Assembly: GCF_024362325.1 (NCBI RefSeq) | Contig: NZ_CP101497.1 | Location: 1,178,001 to 1,242,000 of the forward strand | Reading direction: 5' to 3' | Length of the DNA stretch: 64,000 bases | DNA from: Microcella humidisoli | Lineage (GTDB): Bacteria; Actinomycetota; Actinomycetes; Actinomycetales; Microbacteriaceae | Shown here: piece by piece, positions 16,961 to 24,436 of the stretch | Layout: each line of letters begins with the position of its first letter | Position numbering within the stretch: the first letter of the stretch is position 1 | Program-made: the position numbers and the translations under genes | The notes under the pieces: generated by a model | The model's input: the letters and a program-made list of their open reading frames with translations, nothing else | Told to the model about the DNA's origin: nothing | Database searches by the model: none

Positions 16961-17635
16961 ATGACCGCTGCACTGCTGCTCACCATCGTGGGGCTCGCCG
17001 CGCTCGACTCGCTCAACCCCGCGACGATGGTCTCCGTCATCCTGACCCTGTTGTCGGCTCCGCGGCGGCCCGGCCTCACCGCTGGCGCCGTGATCATGGG
17101 TGCTGCGCTGACCGTGTTCACGGTGGGTGCGCTTCTGTTCATCACCGCTGGCGCGGTTGCCGCCGCAATCGACGGGCTGCTCATCGGTCTACGGTTCGTG
17201 GCGTTCGGCGCGGCGGGTATCGCACTCGTCGTGGCGGGCATCCGTCGGCTTCGAGATCGGCCTCGCAGCCCACTCGAGCTTCCCGCCTGGTTCTCGCCGG
17301 CCACGGCGGTGCCGTTCGGGGTGATCGTCACCGCCGCGGACCTGCCCAATGCGTTCCCCTACTTCATTGCCATCGAACGACTCGTCGATGCCGACATCGG
17401 CATCGGCGCAGGCCTGCTCGTCATCGCCGGCTACGCCGTGATCTATTGCGTGCCGTGCCTGGTGCTTCTCGTCGTCGGGCTCGTGAGCCGGGAGCGGACG
17501 ACCGAGTGGCTGCGCTCGATCACCCGACGGTTCACCGAGGGCTCGGTGCCCCGCTCGATTGTGGCCGCGGTGCTGCTCATGACGGCCGGCGTGCTCGTCG
17601 CTGGTGCACCCGTCATCTTCTCGTGGATCAGTTGA
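16961..17635 (+). CDS. GAP/LysE-like membrane transporter
   Basis: 224-residue inner-membrane protein with six predicted helices. The opening LGLAALDSLNPATMVSV-like helix with its conserved Asn-Pro, the basic loop RRPG, and the second half repeat with DLPNAFPYFIAIE are typical of the GAP (Sap, lipid-addressing) family and the related LysE/cytochrome-biogenesis fold. Family members move small solutes or lipids outward. Linkage to an 11-nt-upstream TetR gene fits an inducible exporter. Confidence 0.75.
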   Translation: MTAALLLTIVGLAALDSLNPATMVSVILTLLSAPRRPGLTAGAVIMGAALTVFTVGALLFITAGAVAAAIDGLLIGLRFVAFGAAGIALVVAGIRRLRDRPRSPLELPAWFSPATAVPFGVIVTAADLPNAFPYFIAIERLVDADIGIGAGLLVIAGYAVIYCVPCLVLLVVGLVSRERTTEWLRSITRRFTEGSVPRSIVAAVLLMTAGVLVAGAPVIFSWIS

Positions 17636-17788
17636 GGGACGTCCGTGCTCGCTGAAGGACTGAGCGACGCGAGTTGCTGACAGCGAGATGCCCTCGTGTC
17701 AACCCGTTGCTCGTGGCGCGGCATCGCGAGACAGTGCAGAAGCGCGAGCGCTCCGGCTGGTGCGCCCGCTCTGTCGAAAGCTGCCCGT

Positions 17789-18835
17789 ATGCCCTCCCTG
17801 CCCGACACCGCCCTGCTCGCGCCGGTCTCGCTCGCTCCCGCGATGTTCGACCCGGGGCCGTTGACGGCGATCGTTCTGCGGCACGCGCCGCAGGGGGTCG
17901 ACGAGTCGTTGCGGCTCGCCCGTCAGCTCGGAGAGACGATCCCGGCCGTCGTGCCGAATCTGCTCGACCAGTGGGAGGCTCTGGCCACGCTGGCCGCCCA
18001 CGACGTCGGGGTTGCGCGCATCGTCGAGCCGCACCTCGATGCGCTCTCGATGCTGCGGGATGCCCGCGTCAAGACCCACGAGGGCGACGCCGTCACCGCC
18101 CTCACCTGGGGCGTCTTCGCGGCCGAGGGCGGAGACGAACCCCTCACGGCGATCGAGTCGAGTGGAACGGCAACCCTGAGCGGCGTCAAGCCGTGGTGCT
18201 CGCTCGCGAGCCGGCTCGATGCGGCGCTCGTGACGGCTCACGTCGACGGCGATGATCGTCGGTCGTTGTTCGCCGCGCGACTGGGCCCGCGCGTCGAGAT
18301 CGACGACGAGGTGTGGGTCGCTCGCGGTCTGGCCGAGATTCCCAGCGGACCCGTGCGGTTCACCGGGGTCGCGGCCGTGCGTGTCGGTGAGCCCGGGTGG
18401 TACCTCGACCGCACCGAGTTCTGGTGGGGCGGCGTCGGTGTCGCCGCCTGCTGGTTCGGGGGAGCCATCGGCATCGCCCGTGCCCTGCATGCCGCTGCTG
18501 CCGCCGCGCCGAATCCGCATCTGCTCGCCCACCTCGGGGCGATCGACGAGGTGCTGCAGGCCGCGCGCCGCGCGCTCGCCGAAGCCGCCGAGATCACGGT
18601 GCTCGCCAACGCCGACCCGCGGCTGACGGCCAAACGGGTGCGCGCGACCGTCGCCCGCGCGTGCGACGAGGTCATCGATCGCGCCCATCGTGCGCTCGGG
18701 CCCGCGCCGCTCGCGCTCGACGGCGCGCACGCGAAGCGCGTGGCCGACCTGCAGCTCTATGTGCGGCAGCACCACGCGGAGCGCGACCAGGCCTCGCTCG
18801 GGGCCGCGCTCGCCGAAGAACCAGCGCCGTGGTGA
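17789..18835 (+). CDS. Divergent acyl-CoA dehydrogenase-like protein
   Basis: 348 residues from ATG 17789. The order of domains is that of the acyl-CoA dehydrogenase fold: an N-terminal helical part, a beta domain with SSGTATLSGVKPWCSLAS, and a C-terminal helical bundle containing WWGGVGVAACWFGGAIGIARAL. Sequence conservation is low and I cannot place a catalytic Glu. The stop overlaps the start of the PIG-L/methyltransferase gene, which overlaps the glycosyltransferase gene, so the three work together. It may oxidise a sugar- or lipid-linked intermediate rather than a fatty acyl-CoA. Confidence 0.75.
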   Translation: MPSLPDTALLAPVSLAPAMFDPGPLTAIVLRHAPQGVDESLRLARQLGETIPAVVPNLLDQWEALATLAAHDVGVARIVEPHLDALSMLRDARVKTHEGDAVTALTWGVFAAEGGDEPLTAIESSGTATLSGVKPWCSLASRLDAALVTAHVDGDDRRSLFAARLGPRVEIDDEVWVARGLAEIPSGPVRFTGVAAVRVGEPGWYLDRTEFWWGGVGVAACWFGGAIGIARALHAAAAAAPNPHLLAHLGAIDEVLQAARRALAEAAEITVLANADPRLTAKRVRATVARACDEVIDRAHRALGPAPLALDGAHAKRVADLQLYVRQHHAERDQASLGAALAEEPAPW

Positions 18836-20142
18836 TCTTCGATGCGCGCGAGCCGGGGACGAGCGCCCGCGAGTGGCAGGCCGACGGCCGCTGGACGGCG
18901 GCGCCGCTGATCGACCTGGCGCGCATCCTGTCGCTCGTCGTGATCGCGGCGCACCCCGATGACGAGACGCTCGGCGCGGGTGGAATCATCGCGTCGTGCG
19001 CGCAGCGCGGCGTCGCTGTCGACGTCGTGATCGTCACCGATGGCGCGGCCGCGGGGTCGCCCGACGGCACGGGCGACTCCGCCCTGGCCCAGCGGCGCGA
19101 ACGCGAGGCCCGCGCCGCCATCGCCGTGCTCGCGCCCGCCGCGCGCGTGCTGTTCCTGCGGTTCGCGGACGGCCGCACTCCCGACGATCGCGTGTCGATC
19201 GCCGCGGGGCTGTCGATCGCGCTCGCCGACGCCGCCCCGGATGCCCTCGTGCTCGCCCCCTGGCGCGGCGACCGCCATCGCGACCACCGGGTGGTCGGCG
19301 AGATCGCGGCCGAGCTCGTTGAACCGCACCGCCTCGGCGAGTACCCCGTCTGGATGTGGCACTGGGGGCATCCTGATCACCCCGACATCGACTGGCGGCG
19401 GATGCGCGCGGCCTCGATCGACGCCCGCATCAAGCTGCGCGCCCTCGCCGAGTACGCCTCGCAGACCGAGGGCGCCGCCCCCGTGCTCTCGGCGGCGGTG
19501 CTCGACGCGGCGGCAGCCGATCGCGAGTTCATCGTGATCGACGGCGACGATGCGATCGCCGACTGGCTCGAGCGCGCGTACGCCCGCCGCGACGACCCGT
19601 GGCGCGTCGAGTCCCGCTGGTACGAGCAGCGCAAGCGCGCGATCACGCTCGCGAGCCTGCCGGCACGGCGATACGGGCGAGCGCTCGAGGTGGGCTGCTC
19701 GATCGGCGTGCTGACCGCCGACCTCGCCGACCGCTGCGACGAGCTGCTCGCGGTCGACCTCTCGGCGCGGGCCGTCGCCCTCGCGCGTGCGCGCCTCGTC
19801 GGCCGTGCCGACGTGACGGTCGAGCAGGTCGATGTGCGCGCCACTGTGCCAGCGGGGCCGTTCGATCTGGTCGTGCTCTCCGAGGTGGGCTACTACTTCA
19901 CGCAGGAGCAGCTCGAGCAGGCGCTGCGCGAGCTCGACGCCGCGCTCGGCGATCACGGCACGATGCTCGCCTGCCACTGGCGCCGACCCGTGGCCGAGCA
20001 CCTGCTGACGGGCGATCAAGTGCATGCGGTCATCGCCGCGCGCGGCGTGTCCCGCATCGTGCACCACGTGGAGGCCGACTTCGTCATCGACGTCTACAGC
20101 CGCGACGCCTGCTCGGTCGCCCAGCACGAGGGCATCGCGTGA
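18832..20142 (+). CDS. Bifunctional PIG-L deacetylase / class I SAM methyltransferase
   Basis: 436 residues from GTG 18832 (GTGA overlap with the preceding stop; GTG 18829 is also possible). Residues about 30-230 form a PIG-L/LmbE domain with the zinc-site motifs AHPDDE (40-45) and HRDH (149-152), which removes N-acetyl groups from GlcNAc-type sugars. Residues about 260-430 form a NodS-like methyltransferase with the SAM loop EVGCSIG (286-292). Fusion on one chain implies consecutive deacetylation and N- or O-methylation of one substrate. A GT2 gene follows by GTGA overlap. Confidence 0.88.
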   Translation: MIFDAREPGTSAREWQADGRWTAAPLIDLARILSLVVIAAHPDDETLGAGGIIASCAQRGVAVDVVIVTDGAAAGSPDGTGDSALAQRREREARAAIAVLAPAARVLFLRFADGRTPDDRVSIAAGLSIALADAAPDALVLAPWRGDRHRDHRVVGEIAAELVEPHRLGEYPVWMWHWGHPDHPDIDWRRMRAASIDARIKLRALAEYASQTEGAAPVLSAAVLDAAAADREFIVIDGDDAIADWLERAYARRDDPWRVESRWYEQRKRAITLASLPARRYGRALEVGCSIGVLTADLADRCDELLAVDLSARAVALARARLVGRADVTVEQVDVRATVPAGPFDLVVLSEVGYYFTQEQLEQALRELDAALGDHGTMLACHWRRPVAEHLLTGDQVHAVIAARGVSRIVHHVEADFVIDVYSRDACSVAQHEGIA

Positions 20143-20873
20143 GCGCGCGTCGCAGGGATCCGCATGTCGGCATCGTCGTTCCCGCGCGCGATGAGCGCGA
20201 TCTCATCGGGCGCTGCCTCGACTCCATCATCGTCGCGGCTGCGCAGGTCGACGCCCGCGTCTCGATCGTCGTCGTCGCCGACTCGTGTCGCGACGGCACC
20301 GCACAGGCGGCCCGCGCGGCCGCGCAGCGGGCGCGAGCGAGCCGGAACTGCGAGCTCGTCGTGCTCGAGATCGACGCGGAGAACGTCGGCATCGCGAGAT
20401 CCGTCGGCTGTCGGCAGGCGATCGCTGCGGGATGCTCGTGGCTGGCCCTCACCGACGCCGACTCCGTCGTGCCCGAGAACTGGGTGGGCGAGCACGTGCA
20501 GATGCAGCACGCCGGGTTCGACGTGGTCATCGGCACCGTGCGACCTGACTTCGACGACCTGTCGGCCGCGCACGTGCGGCAGTGGCTCGAGACCCACGAG
20601 CCCGGTCGGCCGAACGGGCATGTGCACGGGGCGAATCTCGGAGTGCGAGCATCCGCGTATCTGACGGCGGGAGGCTTCGCGCCGCTCGCCGAGCACGAGG
20701 ACAACGAGCTCGTCGCGCGCCTCGTCGCATCGGGCGCGACCGTCGTGGCGACCGATCGGGCCGAGGTCATGACCTCGGGCCGCACGCTCGGCAGAACGGC
20801 GGGCGGCTACGCCGGACACCTGCGCGGCATCGCCGAGTCGCTCGAGCGCGACGCCCGCTCGCTGCGCGGCTGA
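20139..20873 (+). CDS. Family 2 glycosyltransferase
   Basis: 244-residue GT-A glycosyltransferase starting at GTG 20139, whose GTGA overlaps the upstream stop. VGIVVPARDERDLIG opens the nucleotide-sugar domain, the metal-binding DAD is at 106-108 and a GANLGVRASAYLTAGGF segment matches the acceptor region of GT2 proteins. No transmembrane helix is seen, so it is a soluble or peripheral enzyme. It completes a three-gene cluster with the acyl-CoA dehydrogenase-like protein and the deacetylase/methyltransferase, suggesting assembly of a modified glycoside. Confidence 0.85.
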   Translation: MSARRRDPHVGIVVPARDERDLIGRCLDSIIVAAAQVDARVSIVVVADSCRDGTAQAARAAAQRARASRNCELVVLEIDAENVGIARSVGCRQAIAAGCSWLALTDADSVVPENWVGEHVQMQHAGFDVVIGTVRPDFDDLSAAHVRQWLETHEPGRPNGHVHGANLGVRASAYLTAGGFAPLAEHEDNELVARLVASGATVVATDRAEVMTSGRTLGRTAGGYAGHLRGIAESLERDARSLRG

Positions 20874-20875
20874 GA

Positions 20876-20917
20876 GGGCCCCGCCGCGGCGACCACCACG
20901 ACGTCGCGACGGGGCCC
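20876..20917. terminator. Strong hairpin between convergent genes
   Basis: GGGCCCCG (20876-20883) pairs with CGGGGCCC (20910-20917), and an inner CGCG/CGCG plus CG/CG extends the stem with two mismatches. It lies between the glycosyltransferase stop and the convergent lactate oxidase stop. No T tract. Confidence 0.6.
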
Positions 20918-20934
20918 GGCCCCGGGTGACGCCC

Positions 20935-22167
20935 TCAGCCGCGCGGGATGAGCCGCTGCAGCTGCGTCACGTGGTGCGGCTCGAGTTCGTCGAGCGAAGT
21001 AACGCCGAGCAGCTTCATGGTGCGGGTGATCTCACCGCCGAGGATCTCGATGGCGCGGTCGACGCCCGCGCGCCCGCCGGCCATGAGGCCGTACAGGTAG
21101 GCGCGGCCGATGAGCGTGAAGCGCGCGCCGAGGGCGATCGAGGCGACGATGTCGGCGCCCGACATGATGCCCGTGTCGAGGTGCACCTCGGTGTCCTTGC
21201 CGACTTCGCGGACGACCTCGGGCAGCAGGTGGAAGGGGATCGGTGCGCGGTCGAGCTGGCGACCGCCGTGGTTCGAGAGGGTGATGCCGTCGACGCCGAG
21301 CGCCGTGAGGCGCTTCGCGTCATCGACCGTCTGCACGCCCTTGACGACGAGCTTGCCGGGCCACTGCTCTTTGATCCACTTCAGGTCGTCGTAGGTGACC
21401 GTGGGGTCGAACATGGCGTCGAGCAGCTCGCCGACCGTGCCGTTCCAGCTCGAGAGGCTCGCGAAGGCGAGGGGCTCGGTGGTCAGGAAGTCCCACCACC
21501 ACCACGGGCGAGGAATCGCGTTGACGATCGTGCCGACCGTGAGCGCCGGGGGGATCGAGAAGCCGTTGCGCTTGTCGCGCAGGCGAGCACCGGCGACGGG
21601 CACGTCGACCGTGACGAGCAGGGTGTCGAAGCCCGCGGCCGCCGCGCGCTCGACGAGCTGCATCGAGCGCTCGCGGTCTTTCCACATGTAGAGCTGGAAC
21701 CAGTTGCGTCCCTCGGGCGCCGCATCCCGCACGCCCTCGATGCTCGTCGTGCCCATCGTCGACAGCGCGAACGGGATGCCCGCCGCAGCCGCTGCCGTCG
21801 CCCCAGCAACCTCGCCCTCGGTGTGCATCATGCGCGTGAAGCCGGTGGGCGCAATGCCGAAGGGCAACTCGACGCGCTTTCCGAGAACATCCCACCCAGT
21901 GTCGACGTGGCTCACGTCGCGCAAGATCGCGGGGTGGAACTCGATGTCGTCGAAGGCCTGCCGCGCGCGACCGAGGCTCAGCTCGGCCTCGGCCGCGCCC
22001 TCGGTGTAGTCGAAGGGCGCCTTCGGCGTGCGGCGCTGCGCGATCGCCCGCAGGTCGTGAATGGTCAGCGCACCCTGCAGTCGGCGCTTCTTGCCGTTGA
22101 GCTCGGGCGTCTTGAACCGCATGAGCGGCGCGAGCTCTTTCGGGCGCGGGAAGCGGTGTTTCACCAT
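20935..22167 (-). CDS. lldD: FMN-dependent L-lactate dehydrogenase / alpha-hydroxy-acid oxidase
   Basis: 410 residues, complete. FMN-binding (beta/alpha)8 barrel: [15 protein letters not shown] near 105-118, the hydroxy-acid-binding [20 protein letters not shown], and the active-site block SNHGGRQLD with His300 and Arg303, then [14 protein letters not shown] and [15 protein letters not shown]. It oxidises L-lactate (or a related 2-hydroxy acid) to the keto acid, at the membrane face or in the cytosol. The GntR gene lies 5 nt upstream on the same strand, so the two are co-transcribed. The rhamnose route of the same window yields L-lactaldehyde/lactate, a plausible substrate source. Confidence 0.92.
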   Translation of the reverse strand: MVKHRFPRPKELAPLMRFKTPELNGKKRRLQGALTIHDLRAIAQRRTPKAPFDYTEGAAEAELSLGRARQAFDDIEFHPAILRDVSHVDTGWDVLGKRVELPFGIAPTGFTRMMHTEGEVAGATAAAAAGIPFALSTMGTTSIEGVRDAAPEGRNWFQLYMWKDRERSMQLVERAAAAGFDTLLVTVDVPVAGARLRDKRNGFSIPPALTVGTIVNAIPRPWWWWDFLTTEPLAFASLSSWNGTVGELLDAMFDPTVTYDDLKWIKEQWPGKLVVKGVQTVDDAKRLTALGVDGITLSNHGGRQLDRAPIPFHLLPEVVREVGKDTEVHLDTGIMSGADIVASIALGARFTLIGRAYLYGLMAGGRAGVDRAIEILGGEITRTMKLLGVTSLDELEPHHVTQLQRLIPRG

Positions 22168-22172
22168 GGGGG

Positions 22173-22853
22173 CTAGTCCTTCGTGTGAGTGAGGTCGTAG
22201 CGGGCGAGCAGGCGGTTGCGTGCCCCCTCGATGTGGGCGCGGGTGAGGGCGCCGGCGCGGTCGGGGTCGCCCGCGGCGACGGCGTCGAGAATGCCCTGGT
22301 GCTGCGCGACGACGTCGTCGAGCGCGAGCAGCCGGTGCGCCTGCACCTGCCCCGTGCAGAGCTCGATCTCGCCCATGAGCAGCGCGTGCAGGCGCGCGAG
22401 CCGGGGGGAGCGCTGCGCCTCGACGAGGGCGCGGTGGAAGGCGATGTCGGCCCGGGCTAGCGGCCCCGAGCGGTCAGCGGTCGAGGCGTCGGAGGCGGCG
22501 TCGACGAGCATCCGCTGCGCCGCGATGGCCGCGATCGGCACGACGCCGTCGGCGGCGAGGGTGCGCAGCGCGGCCTCTTCGACGATGGCACGGTTGGCGT
22601 AGAGGTCGACGATGTCGTCGCGCGTCAGCTCGGGCACGCGCGCGGTCTTGTGGGCCTCGCGCCGCAGCAGCCCGTCGGCGACGAGCCGCTCGAGCGCGAC
22701 CTTGGCGGTCGGGCGCGCGACGCCGAAGCGGTCGGCGATGGCCTGCTCGGTCACGGCGGTTCCGGGCGCTTCGCGCTGACTCAGGATGCTTTCGCGCAGC
22801 GCCTCGTACACCGCGTCGGGCACGCGTGTCACGGCGAGGGCGTCACTGCTCAT
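22173..22853 (-). CDS. GntR/FadR-subfamily regulator
   Basis: 226 residues. Winged helix: [29 protein letters not shown] then [19 protein letters not shown], with the wing ending [14 protein letters not shown]. The all-helical FCD domain carries the metal-binding Asp and three His in [10 protein letters not shown] and later helices. FCD regulators respond to organic acids; co-transcription with the lactate oxidase points to lactate. A perfect FadR-type operator lies 19 nt upstream of its ATG. Confidence 0.92.
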   Translation of the reverse strand: MSSDALAVTRVPDAVYEALRESILSQREAPGTAVTEQAIADRFGVARPTAKVALERLVADGLLRREAHKTARVPELTRDDIVDLYANRAIVEEAALRTLAADGVVPIAAIAAQRMLVDAASDASTADRSGPLARADIAFHRALVEAQRSPRLARLHALLMGEIELCTGQVQAHRLLALDDVVAQHQGILDAVAAGDPDRAGALTRAHIEGARNRLLARYDLTHTKD

Positions 22854-22871
22854 GCGGGCGACAGTAGCAGA

Positions 22872-22882
22872 TTGTTATACAA
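22872..22882. promoter_or_regulatory. FadR-type operator of the lactate operon
   Basis: TTGTTATACAA fits TNGTNNNACNA, the established operator consensus of the FadR subfamily of GntR regulators. Read on the minus strand it contains TATAAC, a likely -10 box for the GntR-lactate oxidase operon, so binding would block its own promoter. Confidence 0.7.
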
Positions 22883-23378
22883 GTGCACCGGCTTGTCGTG
22901 ACAGCCGGCTTCCTCGACGTAACTGGTTACGTTGCCGTCTCGGCGATTCAGAGGCCCGCGGCCATAGTCGTTGATAACTGACCGCGGACTGGTTGACGTA
23001 TCAGCGTCTCGGCCCACTGGAGATCAAGTTGAGCCAGCGCAAGAAATCCCACGAGGGCCTTTGGGCCATCCGCGACCGTGCGGAAATCGTGTTCCCGAGG
23101 CGTCGTCTCGACAGATTCCCGGCAGTACTCCGGAAGCGCTTTCGGTAAGGAGCCTATTCATTCTGCGGCGACTCCCGTCGCCTCAGTGCAAGAGTCGCCT
23201 AATCTACAACGGAGCATCAGTCCGCCATTGGGGGACATCTGCGTCCGTCGAAGTTGCGCGCATTAGAAAGGTTGTTGGCTGTTCGAAGTCATGTCGCCAT
23301 GAGTGTGCCCCCAAGTTTGCGAGGCGCGACCGCAAGATCTAAGTGCCCACGTCTTGCCGTCTCGTCTAGCCGCAGTTC
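22883..23378. other. Gene-free stretch at the left border of the island
   Basis: About 0.5 kb with no reading frame that looks like a protein. It contains a 14-bp palindrome, CGTAAC-TG-GTTACG, at 22918-22931. Composition becomes lower in GC along the stretch. It separates the lactate operon from the dead insertion sequence and probably includes the junction of acquired DNA. Confidence 0.5.
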
Positions 23379-23384
23379 CCCGAG

Positions 23385-24293
23385 ACGTTGTGAACGCGGG
23401 TTGAGAGTGTGAGGACCCTGATGCCGGTGTGGGGTCGGTGGTGATCGTAGTGATGTGACCACGCGGGACAGGTGGCTGCTCGAGCCTCGGCACTGGCACA
23501 GAATTCGTCGTGAGCCCACTCGGCGGCCAGTAGGGGCGAGTTTAAGGGCGCTTGTTCGGCCCGAGGGCTTCAGCGAAGTCGCCGGAGCGGTAGCAGGAAC
23601 AGTTGTCCGTCATCACCGCCTCAACGGTGAAACCGGCCTCGGCGAAGAACGCCTCAGCGCGCCGCCAGGATCTCGCGGCGGTCTCTTTGCGCTCGTTCGG
23701 GAGCTGTTCTGAATAGGCCAGTCGGCGGAAGTCATCGACGGCGCAATGAAGAAACGCGTGGCCGCGCCCGCCGCGATCGGGCCCGTCGTTGTATTTGTTG
23801 CCCTGCTGGCGGCCAACGATGCGATGACCGCCACCGTGCGGGATACGGCCGAGCTTTTTAATCTCGACGTGCACCAATCCACCGGGCCGGGACAGCTCGT
23901 ATCGGACCGCACGGCGCCTGCGTACTGGCAGCCCCGTTGCATAATCGACGTGAGCCTGCAGTGGTATCCGATAGCGGTCCAGTACGCGGCCACCAGTGGA
24001 GCGCGGCACCCCCATGTGGTACCTGATTTGGTGCAGGCCCCACCGGCGGGTGAAACGAAGCGCGATGATTCTGCGCTCCAGGGGTCGCGAAAGTTGTGAT
24101 GGGCTGCGATGAGGGCGGGAGCTTCCATCAACCAAGCTCAAGCCCTGTCGATAGCGGGCGACCTTTTCCACGCTATTGCCGGCGAGCACTCGAATTGCGC
24201 GGCAGCGCGCCGAATCGGTCAGCCCCGCTCGACTACGAGCAAAGCGAGGTTGAGTCTGCCCTTCGGGGTGAGCAGAACGTTAGCGTGAGACAC
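23385..24293 (-). pseudogene. IS481-family transposase, multiply broken
   Basis: From GTG 24293 the frame reads VSHANVLLTPKGRLNLALL and is interrupted after 24 codons by TGA where relatives have Trp. The homology continues (PIRRAAAQFECSP), then shifts frame to YRQGLSLVDGSSRPHRSPS. The core with LGRIPHGGGHR, a first catalytic Asp in HCAVDDFRRLAYSE and the second in AVMTDNCSCYRSGDF is readable down to 23542. A small deletion there joins TRPYWPP to LLAAEWA in another frame, removing the segment that carries the catalytic Glu; the C terminus with YDHHRPHTGI is still recognisable. The gene cannot produce an active enzyme. Confidence 0.8.
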
Positions 24294-24373
24294 GAAGACC
24301 TCCGGTTTGCCGACGTGAGTGTGGTAACCCACATCGTTCCGGAGGTCTTCGCTACCTCAAACGTTCACAACGT
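23385..24373 (-). mobile_element. Dead IS481-family insertion sequence, 989 bp
   Basis: Terminal inverted repeats ACGTTGTGAACG (23385-23396) and CGTTCACAACGT (24362-24373) are perfect over 12 bp. The same 6 bp, CCCGAG, flanks both ends (23379-23384 and 24374-24379), as expected of a target duplication. Near the 5' end of the transposase lies a 12-bp inverted repeat, GAAGACCTCCGG/CCGGAGGTCTTC, that can form a large hairpin before the start codon. The only gene inside is a broken transposase. Confidence 0.75.
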
Positions 24374-24436
24374 CCCGAGGAATTACATCTGGCCGTGGCG
24401 TAGAGCCACGGCAGCGCGACCGCGGCGGCGCAATCT

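Noticed and set aside
22971..23342. 123-codon plus-strand open frame before the insertion sequence
   Set aside because: Composition looks random, with Arg/Ser-rich low-complexity residues and no start signal; not a believable protein.
22854..23384. Possible tRNA gene as integration site of the island
   Set aside because: No cloverleaf-like arms or conserved T-loop sequence could be found by eye.
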